From positions 1 through 47,503 of the forward strand of contig CANGDT010000010.1 in assembly GCA_947452755.1 (NCBI GenBank): 47,503 bases of DNA, written 5' to 3'. Position 1 is the first letter of the stretch; each line of letters starts with the position of its first letter. Shown here piece by piece: positions 24,269 through 33,349 of the stretch. The position numbers and the translations under genes were made by a program. Under the pieces are notes generated by a model. The model did not search any database. It worked only from the letters and a program-made list of their open reading frames with translations, and was not told where the DNA came from. Source of the DNA: Actinomycetota bacterium (GTDB lineage: Bacteria; Actinomycetota; Actinomycetes; S36-B12; UBA5976).

Positions 24269-25714
24269 TTATGAATTTTGGTCAGCCCACCAGGTGCGCA
24301 ATCGTTCAATGGCGACTTCACGGCTGAGTGGACCTTCGTCTAGCCGCACATCTAACATATGTTTATAAGCCTTGCCCACCAGAGGGCCTGCCGGCAAGTT
24401 AAGAATTTCCATAATTTCATTGCCATCAAGATCGGGTCGAACAGACTTTAATTCTTCAAGTTCAGAGAGCGCAGCGATACGCGACTCTAGGTCGTCGTAG
24501 GTTGCTGACAGAATCATTGCTCGACGTTGATTGCGCGTCGTGCAATCAGCACGCGTCAATTTGTGAAGTCGGTCAAGTTGATCATCGGCATCTCGTACGT
24601 AGCGTCGGACTGCCGAGTCAGTCCATTGACCTTGGCCGTAACCGTGGAAACGCAAATGTAATTCAATCAGTTTGGTGACTGCATCAATCACATCAGTTGA
24701 GAATCGTAGGGCCACTAATCGCTTACGGGCAATCTTGGCACCAACAACTTCGTGGTGATGGAAACTCACACCGCCACCAGTTTCAAAGCGTCGTGTTTTC
24801 GGTTTTCCAACATCGTGCAACAGCGCAGCTAAGCGCAGGATGAGGTCTGGTTCCATATGTGGTTCGTGAGTTTTTTCTAAATCAATTGCTTGCTGCAACA
24901 CAATCAGGCTGTGTTCATAAACATCTTTATGGCGATGATGTTCATCGATTTCAAGTTGCAGAGCTGGGAGTTCGGGCAAAATGATGTCGGCGATTTTTGT
25001 GCCTTCTAAAATTTCAAGACCACGAGTTGGGAAATCGCCAAGCAGTAACTTGCACAGCTCATCGCGCACGCGTTCCGCCGAAACAATTTCAATGCGCTCA
25101 GCCATTTCAGTTGCAGCAATCACAACATCTGCAACAACATTAAATCCAAGCTGGCTGGCGAATCGGGCCGCTCGCATCATGCGCAATGGATCATCACTGA
25201 ATGAAAGTTCAGCTGCTCGCGGCGTACGAATCAATTGACGTAACAAATCCTCAACGCCGCCATGTAAGTCAACAAACTCAAGTTGCGGGAGACGAATTGC
25301 CATTGCATTGATTGTGAAATCGCGTCGCACTAAATCTTCAGCAAGGTCAGAACCAAATGTGACGGCAGGCTTGCGGCTATCAGCGTCGTAATCTTCAGCG
25401 CGATAGGTAGTGATTTCGCATTCCATGTTCCCGCGCCGGGCGCCAACGGTTCCAAAAGCAATCCCGACGTCCCAAGTTGTATCGGCCCAGCCAGATATGA
25501 CATTCAGTATCTGTTCAGGGAGTGCATTTGTAGTGAAATCAAGGTCAGATATTGGCCGACCCAAGATCATGTCCCGAACAGGTCCACCTACCAATGCCAA
25601 TTCGTAGCCCGCATCAGCAAATAACTGGCCCAGTTCAACAACACCTTTAATGGTGCCCACTGCAGCAATTGCGACTGCTTCGGCTACTGCTGAAGGTGAC
25701 TCTGGGCTACTCAT
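24269..25714 (-). CDS. pcnA: CCA tRNA nucleotidyltransferase / poly(A) polymerase family
   Basis: 481 residues. Nucleotidyltransferase head with ELALVGGPVRDMILGRPISDLDFTTNA (catalytic Asp pair in DLDF), RRDFTINAMAIRL and DPLRMMRAARFASQLGF; then an HD phosphohydrolase-like domain (HHRHKDVYEHS, ALLHDVGKPKTRR, FHHHEVVGAKIARKRL). It adds CCA to tRNA 3' ends; the tRNA-Leu here lacks an encoded CCA, so such an enzyme is needed. Position next to DUF6049 and murJ is conserved; the NUDIX gene (mutT4) that mycobacteria have between them is absent. Confidence 0.96.
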   Translation of the reverse strand: MSSPESPSAVAEAVAIAAVGTIKGVVELGQLFADAGYELALVGGPVRDMILGRPISDLDFTTNALPEQILNVISGWADTTWDVGIAFGTVGARRGNMECEITTYRAEDYDADSRKPAVTFGSDLAEDLVRRDFTINAMAIRLPQLEFVDLHGGVEDLLRQLIRTPRAAELSFSDDPLRMMRAARFASQLGFNVVADVVIAATEMAERIEIVSAERVRDELCKLLLGDFPTRGLEILEGTKIADIILPELPALQLEIDEHHRHKDVYEHSLIVLQQAIDLEKTHEPHMEPDLILRLAALLHDVGKPKTRRFETGGGVSFHHHEVVGAKIARKRLVALRFSTDVIDAVTKLIELHLRFHGYGQGQWTDSAVRRYVRDADDQLDRLHKLTRADCTTRNQRRAMILSATYDDLESRIAALSELEELKSVRPDLDGNEIMEILNLPAGPLVGKAYKHMLDVRLDEGPLSREVAIERLRTWWADQNS

Positions 25715-25748
25715 GACGTACCTAGCCTAGATGTAATGAGAACTGTGC

Positions 25749-27737
25749 TTGTGGATGCGCAAGTATCCTTATTCAGTGAGGTGGAATCGGGAGCGCAAGC
25801 AATCGCGCATAGTCGGTTTAATTTCAGCACTTTGTCTATTAGTGGTGCCAGTACTGAACGGCTCAAGTGCATCCGCTGGAACTACCCAGGACCAATCACT
25901 CACAATTACCGGACTTCAGGTTCGAGCCGTCGGTGTCGGAACTCCTGCACATGAAGTGACTCTCTCGGGAATTTTGCGAAACGATTCCAGCAAGGATCTG
26001 AAGTCACCCACAATCAACCTGACCACCTTTGGTCCGTTGTATAGCCGCACTCAGGTTGCGCAGGTTAATGCTGGCGAACTCGATACTCAGGGTTACGTCC
26101 AAGCTGTCTCGAAAGTTCTCCCTGACGTTCCAGGTAATAGCACTTCACGTTGGTCGCTTGTCTTTATCGGAGATGACATTGTTGGCCACAATGCGGCTGG
26201 CGTCTTCTCGTTTGGTGCCAGGCTAAGTGATGCTCCACGTGTTGCTGATGCAATTTCGGTTCCATGGTTTTATAACTCAACGAAATTGTCACCGACTAAT
26301 GTCGTCTTTTCTATTCCGCTTTCGGCTTTAGAAGTTGCATCGTTTGGTTCAACAACAAGCCCAACGCAAGACGTTGTCCAGGACATTGCGCAAATCGCGG
26401 AGCTCACTTCAGCAACATTGGCCAGTCGCGTGAATTGGATTGTTGATCCTGAGATTCAACACGTTCTTACCGAGACAACGATGAGTGATGCACACTCTGC
26501 ACAGGTAGCAATGGTTTCGGCACAGCTTAAAGAACTTGCCACATCTTCTGTCGCGAGTCCCTACGGCTATGCAGACATCGGAGCTATGTACCGCGCAAAG
26601 ATGCAATCCGATCTTTCCGCAAGTATTTCGTCATCACCCAATGGAATTCCTGTTGTCTATCAGCCGACTAATAGTGCAATCGATAAAGTCACGCTGCGAG
26701 CGCTGACTCGAAAGAATGTCACGGCCCTAGTGGGAAACGATTCACTCTCAAACAGCGGACTCAACACTATTAATGCTGCAGTTCGGCTTCATGGCAACAA
26801 GGCCCTCGTGTTTGATGCTGCGGCCTCGGGATGTCTCACAAATTCAAATACCACTATGGACATTTTTAACGAGCAAGTTTGTCTCTCGAGCCAAATTTCC
26901 ATGATGACTGCAGAGTCACCGACGCAATCTCGTTCAGTAATAGTTCTCGCACCACTGAACTGGAATGTGAACGCCGCTCACTTGGACCAATTGATATCTT
27001 TTCTTTCCACACAAAATTGGGTAACTCTGGGTAACTGGAACACAGTTTTCAATCAATCACTTTCTGCACCTACTGTCACAACTCATGCACAGAATTATTC
27101 AAAGCTTCCAGTTGCACTGATCAACAATGTGATTAAGGTGGACACCTATACGCGTCGATTAAGTCAAGCTATCGATGATCCACTAGTTCAAGGCGAATTA
27201 AACCGTGTCCGGCTCAATGGATATTCAACCCGTTGGCAAAACTATTCGCTGGCATCACGATATGTTGATGCAAATGTGAAGATTCTGCGCGAAATAAATA
27301 GTTCCATTGTTATCCAGGCGACAAATCGCATTACGACCTCGAATGCGCAATCGTCAATTCCCATCACAGTCGCTAATCACACTCCATACGACATTAATGT
27401 GCGTGTTCATCTCGTTTCCAAGGCAAGTGAGCGCATCACATCTGATGGCTCAGACCTAACTAATATTCCAGGCGGAAAGCGAGTGACCGTCTCGGTACCA
27501 ATCACGCTCAATGGAACTGGTGTTGTCAACGTAACTGCGGTACTTCGCACTGCAGACGGCATGGGCATTGGCACCGGTGCTCGCCTTGAAATCGCCTCAT
27601 CAACATTCGAACGCCTAGCCCGCGCTTTGGTAGTTGGGGCCTTTGTTCTACTAATTATTTTGGCTGTAAGTAACTTCGTTCGCCGTAAATCTCGTGATGG
27701 CGAGGCACACTTAAGTAACGAGAGTGTGGGTGAGTGA
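25749..27737 (+). CDS. DUF6049-like secreted, membrane-anchored protein
   Basis: 662 residues. The start may be TTG 25749 or ATG 25755, both without a strong ribosome binding site. A signal peptide (basic NRERKQSR, then IVGLISALCLLVVPVL, A-rich end near residue 43) leads to a large outer domain with beta-rich segments, and a C-terminal membrane helix (LARALVVGAFVLLIILAVSNFVRR). This is the conserved gene between pcnA and murJ (Rv3909 position); function unknown, likely acting with MurJ at the cell wall. It overlaps murJ by 4 bp. Only about 40 bp hold the divergent starts of pcnA and this gene. Confidence 0.8.
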   Translation: MWMRKYPYSVRWNRERKQSRIVGLISALCLLVVPVLNGSSASAGTTQDQSLTITGLQVRAVGVGTPAHEVTLSGILRNDSSKDLKSPTINLTTFGPLYSRTQVAQVNAGELDTQGYVQAVSKVLPDVPGNSTSRWSLVFIGDDIVGHNAAGVFSFGARLSDAPRVADAISVPWFYNSTKLSPTNVVFSIPLSALEVASFGSTTSPTQDVVQDIAQIAELTSATLASRVNWIVDPEIQHVLTETTMSDAHSAQVAMVSAQLKELATSSVASPYGYADIGAMYRAKMQSDLSASISSSPNGIPVVYQPTNSAIDKVTLRALTRKNVTALVGNDSLSNSGLNTINAAVRLHGNKALVFDAAASGCLTNSNTTMDIFNEQVCLSSQISMMTAESPTQSRSVIVLAPLNWNVNAAHLDQLISFLSTQNWVTLGNWNTVFNQSLSAPTVTTHAQNYSKLPVALINNVIKVDTYTRRLSQAIDDPLVQGELNRVRLNGYSTRWQNYSLASRYVDANVKILREINSSIVIQATNRITTSNAQSSIPITVANHTPYDINVRVHLVSKASERITSDGSDLTNIPGGKRVTVSVPITLNGTGVVNVTAVLRTADGMGIGTGARLEIASSTFERLARALVVGAFVLLIILAVSNFVRRKSRDGEAHLSNESVGE

Positions 27738-29356
27738 TGTCAACGTTAGCTAACCAAACCAGCGGCATGGCAGTTGGAACATTACTGAGTCGCATCACAG
27801 GTATTGTGCGCGACATAGCTTTGGTTGCTGCAATTGGAACCGGCGTCTTTTCTGACTCATACTCGGTGGCCAACAGTGTTCCCAACATTATTTACATCTT
27901 GATCGCGGGCGGAGCAATTAACGCTGTATTCGTTCCTGCGCTCGTACGGCACATGAATGATGACGAAGACGCCGGCGCACGTTTTGCAGATGCCCTGCTC
28001 ACGATTGTCAGTGCCGTGTTGTTTATTGTCGTGTTGATAACGATGGCGGTGGCACCCTTTATTGCCCACCTTTACGGCACCTCGCAGTGGAGCACTCAAG
28101 ATTTCGATGTCGCAACATATTTTGCACGCTGGTGTTTGCCGCAAATATTTTTCTACGGACTTTACACACTTGCATCTCAAGTCTTGAACGCGCGCGGAGT
28201 CTTCAAGTTGCCAATGTATGCACCGATTGTCAACAACGTTGTTGTGATTGCTACCGCTGGACTTTTCATCGCGATTTCAACGGGCGAACCAACCTCAGCA
28301 ACAGTGCTGCATAAAGAGTTGTTCCTGCTTGGATTCGGTACAACACTCGGCGTTGTCGTGCAGGCACTTATTCTTTTGCCCGCGTTAGGTAAAGCGGGAT
28401 ATAACTTCCGACCAAATTTCAGTGTGCGTGGTTCAGGTCTCGGCAAGGTCGGTGATTTAGCAATCTGGACAATTGGTTTTGTTTTCGTTAATCAATTGTC
28501 TTTCTTGGTTATCTCACGTTTGACCACGTATGCAAATGTTGTTTCTACAAATGCAGCCCTGACACCGGTTGGCTTCACTTCTTATCAAAAAGCCCAATTA
28601 ATGATGATGTTGCCACATTCAATCATCACAGTGTCACTGATAACTGCAGTTTTGCCGAGGTTAAGTCGGCAAGCACACGCTCATGATGAGCAAGCATTTG
28701 ATGCCGAACTTACACATGCCGTACGGCTTGTCATGGCGCTCATGGTGCCAAGTGCAGCATTACTTGTTATCGCCGGTCCCCGCATTGGCCAATTTCTTTA
28801 TGGTCATGGGGCTTCAACCCTGGCACAAGGCAATGCCGTTGGGTTTGTGTCATCAATGTTTGCCATCGGGCTACCCGCGTTCTCGCTTTTCTATGTGTTG
28901 CTGAGAAGTTTCTATGCGCGCGAAAATACGAAGACACCATTTTTTATCAACCTGGCATTCAACATGATCCATGTTGGCGTAGGAACAATTTTGTTTTTCT
29001 TTGTTGCTGATAAATACAAAGTTGCATCGCTAGCTTTTGCTTATTCCATTGGCTACACAGTTGTCTGCCTCTACACCTGGAATTTACTCAGCCGCAAGCA
29101 ACCTGGACTTCGTCGCGGCGGACATCTACAGCTTTTGGTTCGGCTTTCGGTCGCCACGCTTGTTGCAACATTTGTTGCAGAAATTATTATGAAGGTGCTC
29201 CCGTCTGCAAGCGCACATACAACAATCGCTTTACTCGAACAACTAGTCATCATGGCGACATCTTTTATCGGTTCGTTTTTCGTCATTGCTCGCGCGATGC
29301 ATATTGATGAAGTAGGAACAGTTCTTACGTCATTGATGAGCCGCAAGGGCAACTAG
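27734..29356 (+). CDS. murJ: MurJ lipid II flippase
   Basis: 540 residues and about 14 membrane segments, with MviN/MurJ marks MAVGTLLSRITGIVRDIALVAAIG, FSDSYSVANSVPNIIYILIAGGAINAVFVPALVRHM and ARGVFKLPMYAPIVNNVVVI. It moves lipid II across the membrane. In mycobacteria the same gene also encodes a pseudokinase and an extracellular domain; here the protein ends after the membrane part, and those domains are the next gene, 9 bp downstream. Confidence 0.96.
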   Translation: MMSTLANQTSGMAVGTLLSRITGIVRDIALVAAIGTGVFSDSYSVANSVPNIIYILIAGGAINAVFVPALVRHMNDDEDAGARFADALLTIVSAVLFIVVLITMAVAPFIAHLYGTSQWSTQDFDVATYFARWCLPQIFFYGLYTLASQVLNARGVFKLPMYAPIVNNVVVIATAGLFIAISTGEPTSATVLHKELFLLGFGTTLGVVVQALILLPALGKAGYNFRPNFSVRGSGLGKVGDLAIWTIGFVFVNQLSFLVISRLTTYANVVSTNAALTPVGFTSYQKAQLMMMLPHSIITVSLITAVLPRLSRQAHAHDEQAFDAELTHAVRLVMALMVPSAALLVIAGPRIGQFLYGHGASTLAQGNAVGFVSSMFAIGLPAFSLFYVLLRSFYARENTKTPFFINLAFNMIHVGVGTILFFFVADKYKVASLAFAYSIGYTVVCLYTWNLLSRKQPGLRRGGHLQLLVRLSVATLVATFVAEIIMKVLPSASAHTTIALLEQLVIMATSFIGSFFVIARAMHIDEVGTVLTSLMSRKGN

Positions 29357-29365
29357 AATTTTTCT

Positions 29366-30823
29366 ATGGCTCATCAAAACGATCGCGTATTCGTTGATCG
29401 TTATGTTCTTGACGTTCAAGTGTCATCAACAACAGGCGCTCCAGTTTGGCGCGCATTTGATAACGTCCTGCAACGTTGGGTCAGCATTCTGTTCGTTCAA
29501 GATTCAGATCCTCGATCTTCTGGGCTAAGCCGCGCAGCACGACAGGCAGCAGCTAACGACAGTCGAAATGTGTTAGCAGTCCTTGACGTTATTGAAGGTG
29601 CCTATATTCAGGAAGTAGATGCCAAGCCCGTTGGACCGGTAACAGGCATCATCAGCGAGTGGACGGACAGTCCAACAATCAACGAGCTGTTGATTTCACA
29701 GGCTGAACCATTTTCAATTGAACACGCAGTGGACATTATTCATTCAATTGCACAAACACTCGTTGATGCCCATTCGTTGGGGCTCACTCATGGTCGCTTA
29801 CGTCCACACAGCATCCATCTTCTAGATGACTCGAATACCCAAATCTCGGGGTTTGGAATTGATAGTTCACTTTTGGGCTCAGATTCCAAAGATGGAATTG
29901 ACGAAGATATTCGCGGTTTGGGGAACTTACTGTTCGCGCTCGTAACGGGGGTATGGCCACATAGCTCGGTTGATGGGCTTCCTGGAGCAAAGATGCTCAC
30001 TGGTCAAGAGTTTTCTTTACCGAGTGCCATCCACAACGCAGTCTCTGAGCAGATCGATGCGCTCTATGTCGAGTCGCAAAACGGCGCATTTCGAAGTGTT
30101 CGAGGTTTTATTGAGGCGCTGGCCGTCACAACCGCCAATCAAGAACTCGATACCTTAGCCAAATTGCAGCAATTAACCACGCATACGGTGCATTGGAGAG
30201 GCGGCCGCAGCAATCAAGCCACCAGGGCCCGCGGGGTATTGATCGCTAGTGCGGTTGTTGTGGCAATGGGCTGGTTCGGCTGGCAGCTCATGACGAGGAA
30301 TTACTTCAACTCAGAAGCCCCACCGGGTGTGCTTTCACCCAATTCCAGCGCTGCACTCATCAGCGGACTTCCCGCCTTAACTGGAGCGCCGAGCGAAATT
30401 GCTTCCGCAACAGACTTCGACCCCTTCGGTGACCTCACTGAAAACCCACAAAAAGTGCACTTTGCCTATGATGCGGACAAAAAGACCGCTTGGCGGACTG
30501 TTCAGTACAAACAATCAAGCTTGGGCGGCAAACAAGGGGTTGGCATCCTTTTGGATCTTGGCAAGTCCCAACGTGTCATCAGCACCGAGATTCTCTTCAC
30601 CGAAGTTGGTAATTCCGTCGAAATATACGTGTCGGACACCAAAACCCCCGATTTTGCGACCTCAACCAAACTCGGGAGTAAGACTGCAGGTTCGATAGTC
30701 ACAATTGTGAAAAATCCCGACGGTGTCACTGGACGCTACGTGTTGGTTTGGCTTACCGGAATCACGAAAACAAGTAACGGCACCTTCCAGGCAGGAATAG
30801 CAAACGTTCGCGTGCTGTTGTAA
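29366..30823 (+). CDS. Pseudokinase with C-terminal extracellular domain (MurJ partner)
   Basis: 485 residues. A kinase-like fold at about 8-255 lacks key residues: HRD is HGR (142-144), DFG is GFG (162-164), and the VAIK lysine is not seen (RWVSILFVQD). One membrane segment follows (about 288-310, RGVLIASAVVVAMGWFGWQLM) and then an outer domain resembling a discoidin/galactose-binding fold (KKTAWRT, GVGILLDLG, ISTEILFTEVGNSVEIYVSD). In mycobacteria the equivalent domains are fused to MviN and, when phosphorylated by PknB, recruit FhaA. Here they are a free subunit, 9 bp after murJ. Confidence 0.85.
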   Translation: MAHQNDRVFVDRYVLDVQVSSTTGAPVWRAFDNVLQRWVSILFVQDSDPRSSGLSRAARQAAANDSRNVLAVLDVIEGAYIQEVDAKPVGPVTGIISEWTDSPTINELLISQAEPFSIEHAVDIIHSIAQTLVDAHSLGLTHGRLRPHSIHLLDDSNTQISGFGIDSSLLGSDSKDGIDEDIRGLGNLLFALVTGVWPHSSVDGLPGAKMLTGQEFSLPSAIHNAVSEQIDALYVESQNGAFRSVRGFIEALAVTTANQELDTLAKLQQLTTHTVHWRGGRSNQATRARGVLIASAVVVAMGWFGWQLMTRNYFNSEAPPGVLSPNSSAALISGLPALTGAPSEIASATDFDPFGDLTENPQKVHFAYDADKKTAWRTVQYKQSSLGGKQGVGILLDLGKSQRVISTEILFTEVGNSVEIYVSDTKTPDFATSTKLGSKTAGSIVTIVKNPDGVTGRYVLVWLTGITKTSNGTFQAGIANVRVLL

Positions 30824-30881
30824 CTGGGGTAAGCCCACTCAACTAAACTTGGTTTTTATCGCCACCTATTAAGGAATTCAC

Positions 30882-31820
30882 ATGTCACAAGACGTTGCTG
30901 ACGTCATCATCGTCGGTTCAGGTCCAGCCGGATATACGGCTGCCGTGTACACCGCACGTGCACAACTTTCACCGATTCTTTTTGAAGGTGCCGTAACAGC
31001 TGGTGGTGCCTTGATGAATACCACCGAAGTAGAAAATTTCCCTGGTTTCCCTGAAGGAGTCATGGGTCCAGCACTGATGGAAAACATGCGTGCACAGGCT
31101 GAAAAATTTGGTGCCAAGTTGATCACTGACGACGTCACTGCGATGGAATTGACTGGCGCTATTAAGTCAGTGACCGATGGCGAAGGCAATGTTCACAAAG
31201 CACATGCAGTTATTTTGGCCACTGGCTCGGGTTACCGTGAACTTGGTGTGCCACGCGAAAAGGAACTTTCAGGGCATGGTGTGTCTTGGTGTGCCACGTG
31301 CGATGGTTTTTTCTTCCGCGATCAAGACATTGCCGTAGTTGGTGGCGGTGACTCTGCTGTTGAAGAAGCAACATTTCTAACGCGTTTTGCTCGTTCGGTT
31401 ACTTTGATCCACAGACGCGATCAACTTCGAGCAAGCAAGATCATGATCACCCGTGCAGAAAATGATCCAAAAATTAATTTTTCGTGGAATAGCGAAGTTA
31501 CTGAACTTCATGGCGAGGCCAAACTGTCCGGTGTTACTCTTCGCGACACCGTGACCAACGAGACTCGCGAGCTTTCAATCACTGGACTATTTGTCGCAAT
31601 TGGTCACGACCCTCGCTCGGAGCTCTTGCGCGGGCAGGTCGAGCTTGATGCTCAGGGCTACGTTCTTACCGGACACGGAACCCAGACAAACTTGGACGGC
31701 GTCTTTGCTTGCGGTGACCTCGTAGACCACACATACCGCCAAGCAATCACTGCAGCGGGTTCCGGATGTGCGGCAGCTTTGGATGCTGAACGTTTCCTTG
31801 CTAACTTGCACTCCAACTAG
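30882..31820 (+). CDS. trxB: Thioredoxin reductase
   Basis: 312 residues. FAD-binding [20 protein letters not shown], redox-active disulfide C137-A-T-C140 ([11 protein letters not shown]), NADPH-binding [15 protein letters not shown] and [31 protein letters not shown]. It passes electrons from NADPH to thioredoxin. Start ATG with AAGGA before it. 53 bp upstream of trxA; same order as mycobacterial trxB2-trxC. Confidence 0.97.
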   Translation: MSQDVADVIIVGSGPAGYTAAVYTARAQLSPILFEGAVTAGGALMNTTEVENFPGFPEGVMGPALMENMRAQAEKFGAKLITDDVTAMELTGAIKSVTDGEGNVHKAHAVILATGSGYRELGVPREKELSGHGVSWCATCDGFFFRDQDIAVVGGGDSAVEEATFLTRFARSVTLIHRRDQLRASKIMITRAENDPKINFSWNSEVTELHGEAKLSGVTLRDTVTNETRELSITGLFVAIGHDPRSELLRGQVELDAQGYVLTGHGTQTNLDGVFACGDLVDHTYRQAITAAGSGCAAALDAERFLANLHSN

Positions 31821-31873
31821 CACCACCGCACGACAACTCAATCTATGCTTAAACAAAGAAATTAGGAGAAATC

Positions 31874-32197
31874 ATGGGCGCAACAATCGCAGTAACGGAT
31901 GCCAGCTTTAGTGCTGATGTTCTTGGTAGCAGCAAGCCAGTTCTTGTTGATTTTTGGGCTGAATGGTGTGGTCCATGCAAGATGGTGGCTCCAATTCTTG
32001 ACGAAATTGCTGCCGCACACGGCGACAAGCTCACCATTGCAAAGTTAAATGTTGATGAGAACCCGGCCACCTCAGCCAATGCTGGTGTGACTTCAATTCC
32101 AACACTTAACGTTTATGTCAATGGTGAAGTTGTTAAGCAGATCATTGGAGCAAAGCCAAAGGCTGCTCTTCTTGCCGATCTCGCTGAGTACCTATAA
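31874..32197 (+). CDS. trxA: Thioredoxin
   Basis: 107 residues, a complete thioredoxin fold with the active site C32-G-P-C35 in VDFWAEWCGPCKMVAPILDEIA and the cis-proline loop ITSIPTLN-type segment (VTSIPTLNVYVNG). Reduced by TrxB. Strong AGGAG site. A TATGCT element 30 bp before the ATG may give it its own promoter. Confidence 0.97.
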   Translation: MGATIAVTDASFSADVLGSSKPVLVDFWAEWCGPCKMVAPILDEIAAAHGDKLTIAKLNVDENPATSANAGVTSIPTLNVYVNGEVVKQIIGAKPKAALLADLAEYL

Positions 32198-32203
32198 GTC
32201 TTC

Positions 32204-33286
32204 ATGACTGCCGTGATTCTTAAACACGGCGATTCTGGACCTGGTGTTATCGAGGTAAAGGATCGACTTTCTCGCCTTGCTTTACTGAACATTCCGGCCG
32301 AAGGCGCATCTGAATTATTTGACGATGCGCTTCGTGCTGCCGTTTTGGTTTTTCAGCAGAGCCGAGGTTTGACTGTCGATGGCATTGTTGGTCCTCGAAC
32401 GTTACGTCGATTAGAAGAAGCGCGCTGGTCCCTTGGGGACAGAGTATTGAGTTTCACTCCAGGGCATGTAGCCAGCGGCGATGATGTTGCCGAATTACAA
32501 CGTCGGCTTCATGAGTTGGGATTTGTGCTCGACCGAGTTGATGGAATTTTTGGAAAGCAGACGCATGCTGCAGTTCGTGAATTTCAACGCAACGTTGGAA
32601 TTGATGTTGATGGAATTTGTGGGCCGGAAGTTTTTCGTGCGCTCGCTCGTCTGGCACGCACAGTAGCTGGCGGCAATCAATATCACTTGCGTGAACTTGC
32701 TGCGCTAGATACTCATGTGCGATCACGCTCAGTCGAAGCATCCGTAATTGTTCTTGATCCAAGTTTTTCTGGTGCAACTCTTACTGGAAGTGAACTCACC
32801 GAAGCAGATGTGTGCTGGGACATAGCCTCACGCCTTGAAGGACGGCTTTCGGCTGTTGGGGCATTTGTTATTTTGACACGTGCTCGCACTGGTGAATCAT
32901 TGGGCGAACGAGCCAATGCGAACTTAGCCAATGAGCAGAACGCGGACATGACCATAAGCATCAGCATGGATCGCAACTCCAATGCCCAAGCGCAAGGCTG
33001 CGCCACGTATTACTTTGGGCACCAATTTTCGCGTTCGGCTACGGGAATGCGTCTGGCCGAGCTCATTCAAGAGGAAATTTGCGGCACCGGCTTACTTGAT
33101 TGTCACGCCCATCCAAAAACGTGGGATTTGCTTCGGCTCACGCGCATGCCCGCTGTCCGCGTTGAAATGGGTTATTCAACAAACGAGCATGATTCTGGGT
33201 ACTTCTCGAATCCGCAGAACCGGGACCACGTTGCTGAACAACTTATGTCGGCGGTCTGTCGATTGTTTGCACCAATAATTGGCTAA
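32204..33286 (+). CDS. cwlM: CwlM: catalytically degenerate amidase-fold regulator with two peptidoglycan-binding domains
   Basis: 360 residues, no signal peptide, so cytoplasmic. Two PG-binding_1 domains (about 5-72 and 90-150, each with a DG[IV]-G-P/K-T helix pair) precede an Amidase_3 fold (about 178-360). The usual zinc His in DPGHGG is F188 (DPSFSG) and the SIHAN His is replaced (S254 in ISISMDRN); E321 (RVEMGYSTN) remains. That fits mycobacterial CwlM, which is not an enzyme but, when phosphorylated by PknB, activates MurA. It follows trxA by 6 bp and is the last plus-strand gene before parB. Confidence 0.9.
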   Translation: MTAVILKHGDSGPGVIEVKDRLSRLALLNIPAEGASELFDDALRAAVLVFQQSRGLTVDGIVGPRTLRRLEEARWSLGDRVLSFTPGHVASGDDVAELQRRLHELGFVLDRVDGIFGKQTHAAVREFQRNVGIDVDGICGPEVFRALARLARTVAGGNQYHLRELAALDTHVRSRSVEASVIVLDPSFSGATLTGSELTEADVCWDIASRLEGRLSAVGAFVILTRARTGESLGERANANLANEQNADMTISISMDRNSNAQAQGCATYYFGHQFSRSATGMRLAELIQEEICGTGLLDCHAHPKTWDLLRLTRMPAVRVEMGYSTNEHDSGYFSNPQNRDHVAEQLMSAVCRLFAPIIG

Positions 33287-33302
33287 TGTGACTTGAGTCA
33301 CA
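33287..33302. promoter_or_regulatory. Perfect CRP/GlxR-type site between cwlM and parB
   Basis: TGTGACTTGAGTCACA matches TGTGA-N6-TCACA exactly and begins right after the cwlM stop. It lies in the 63-bp gap between two convergent genes, where no promoter is expected. An imperfect DnaA-box-like TTATCCCCA (33318-33326) and a TAAACC/GGTTTA dyad (33331-33345) share the gap. Confidence 0.45.
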
Positions 33303-33349
33303 ATATAGGCACACAGGTTATCCCCAGGCCTAAACCTTTGGTTTACCCT

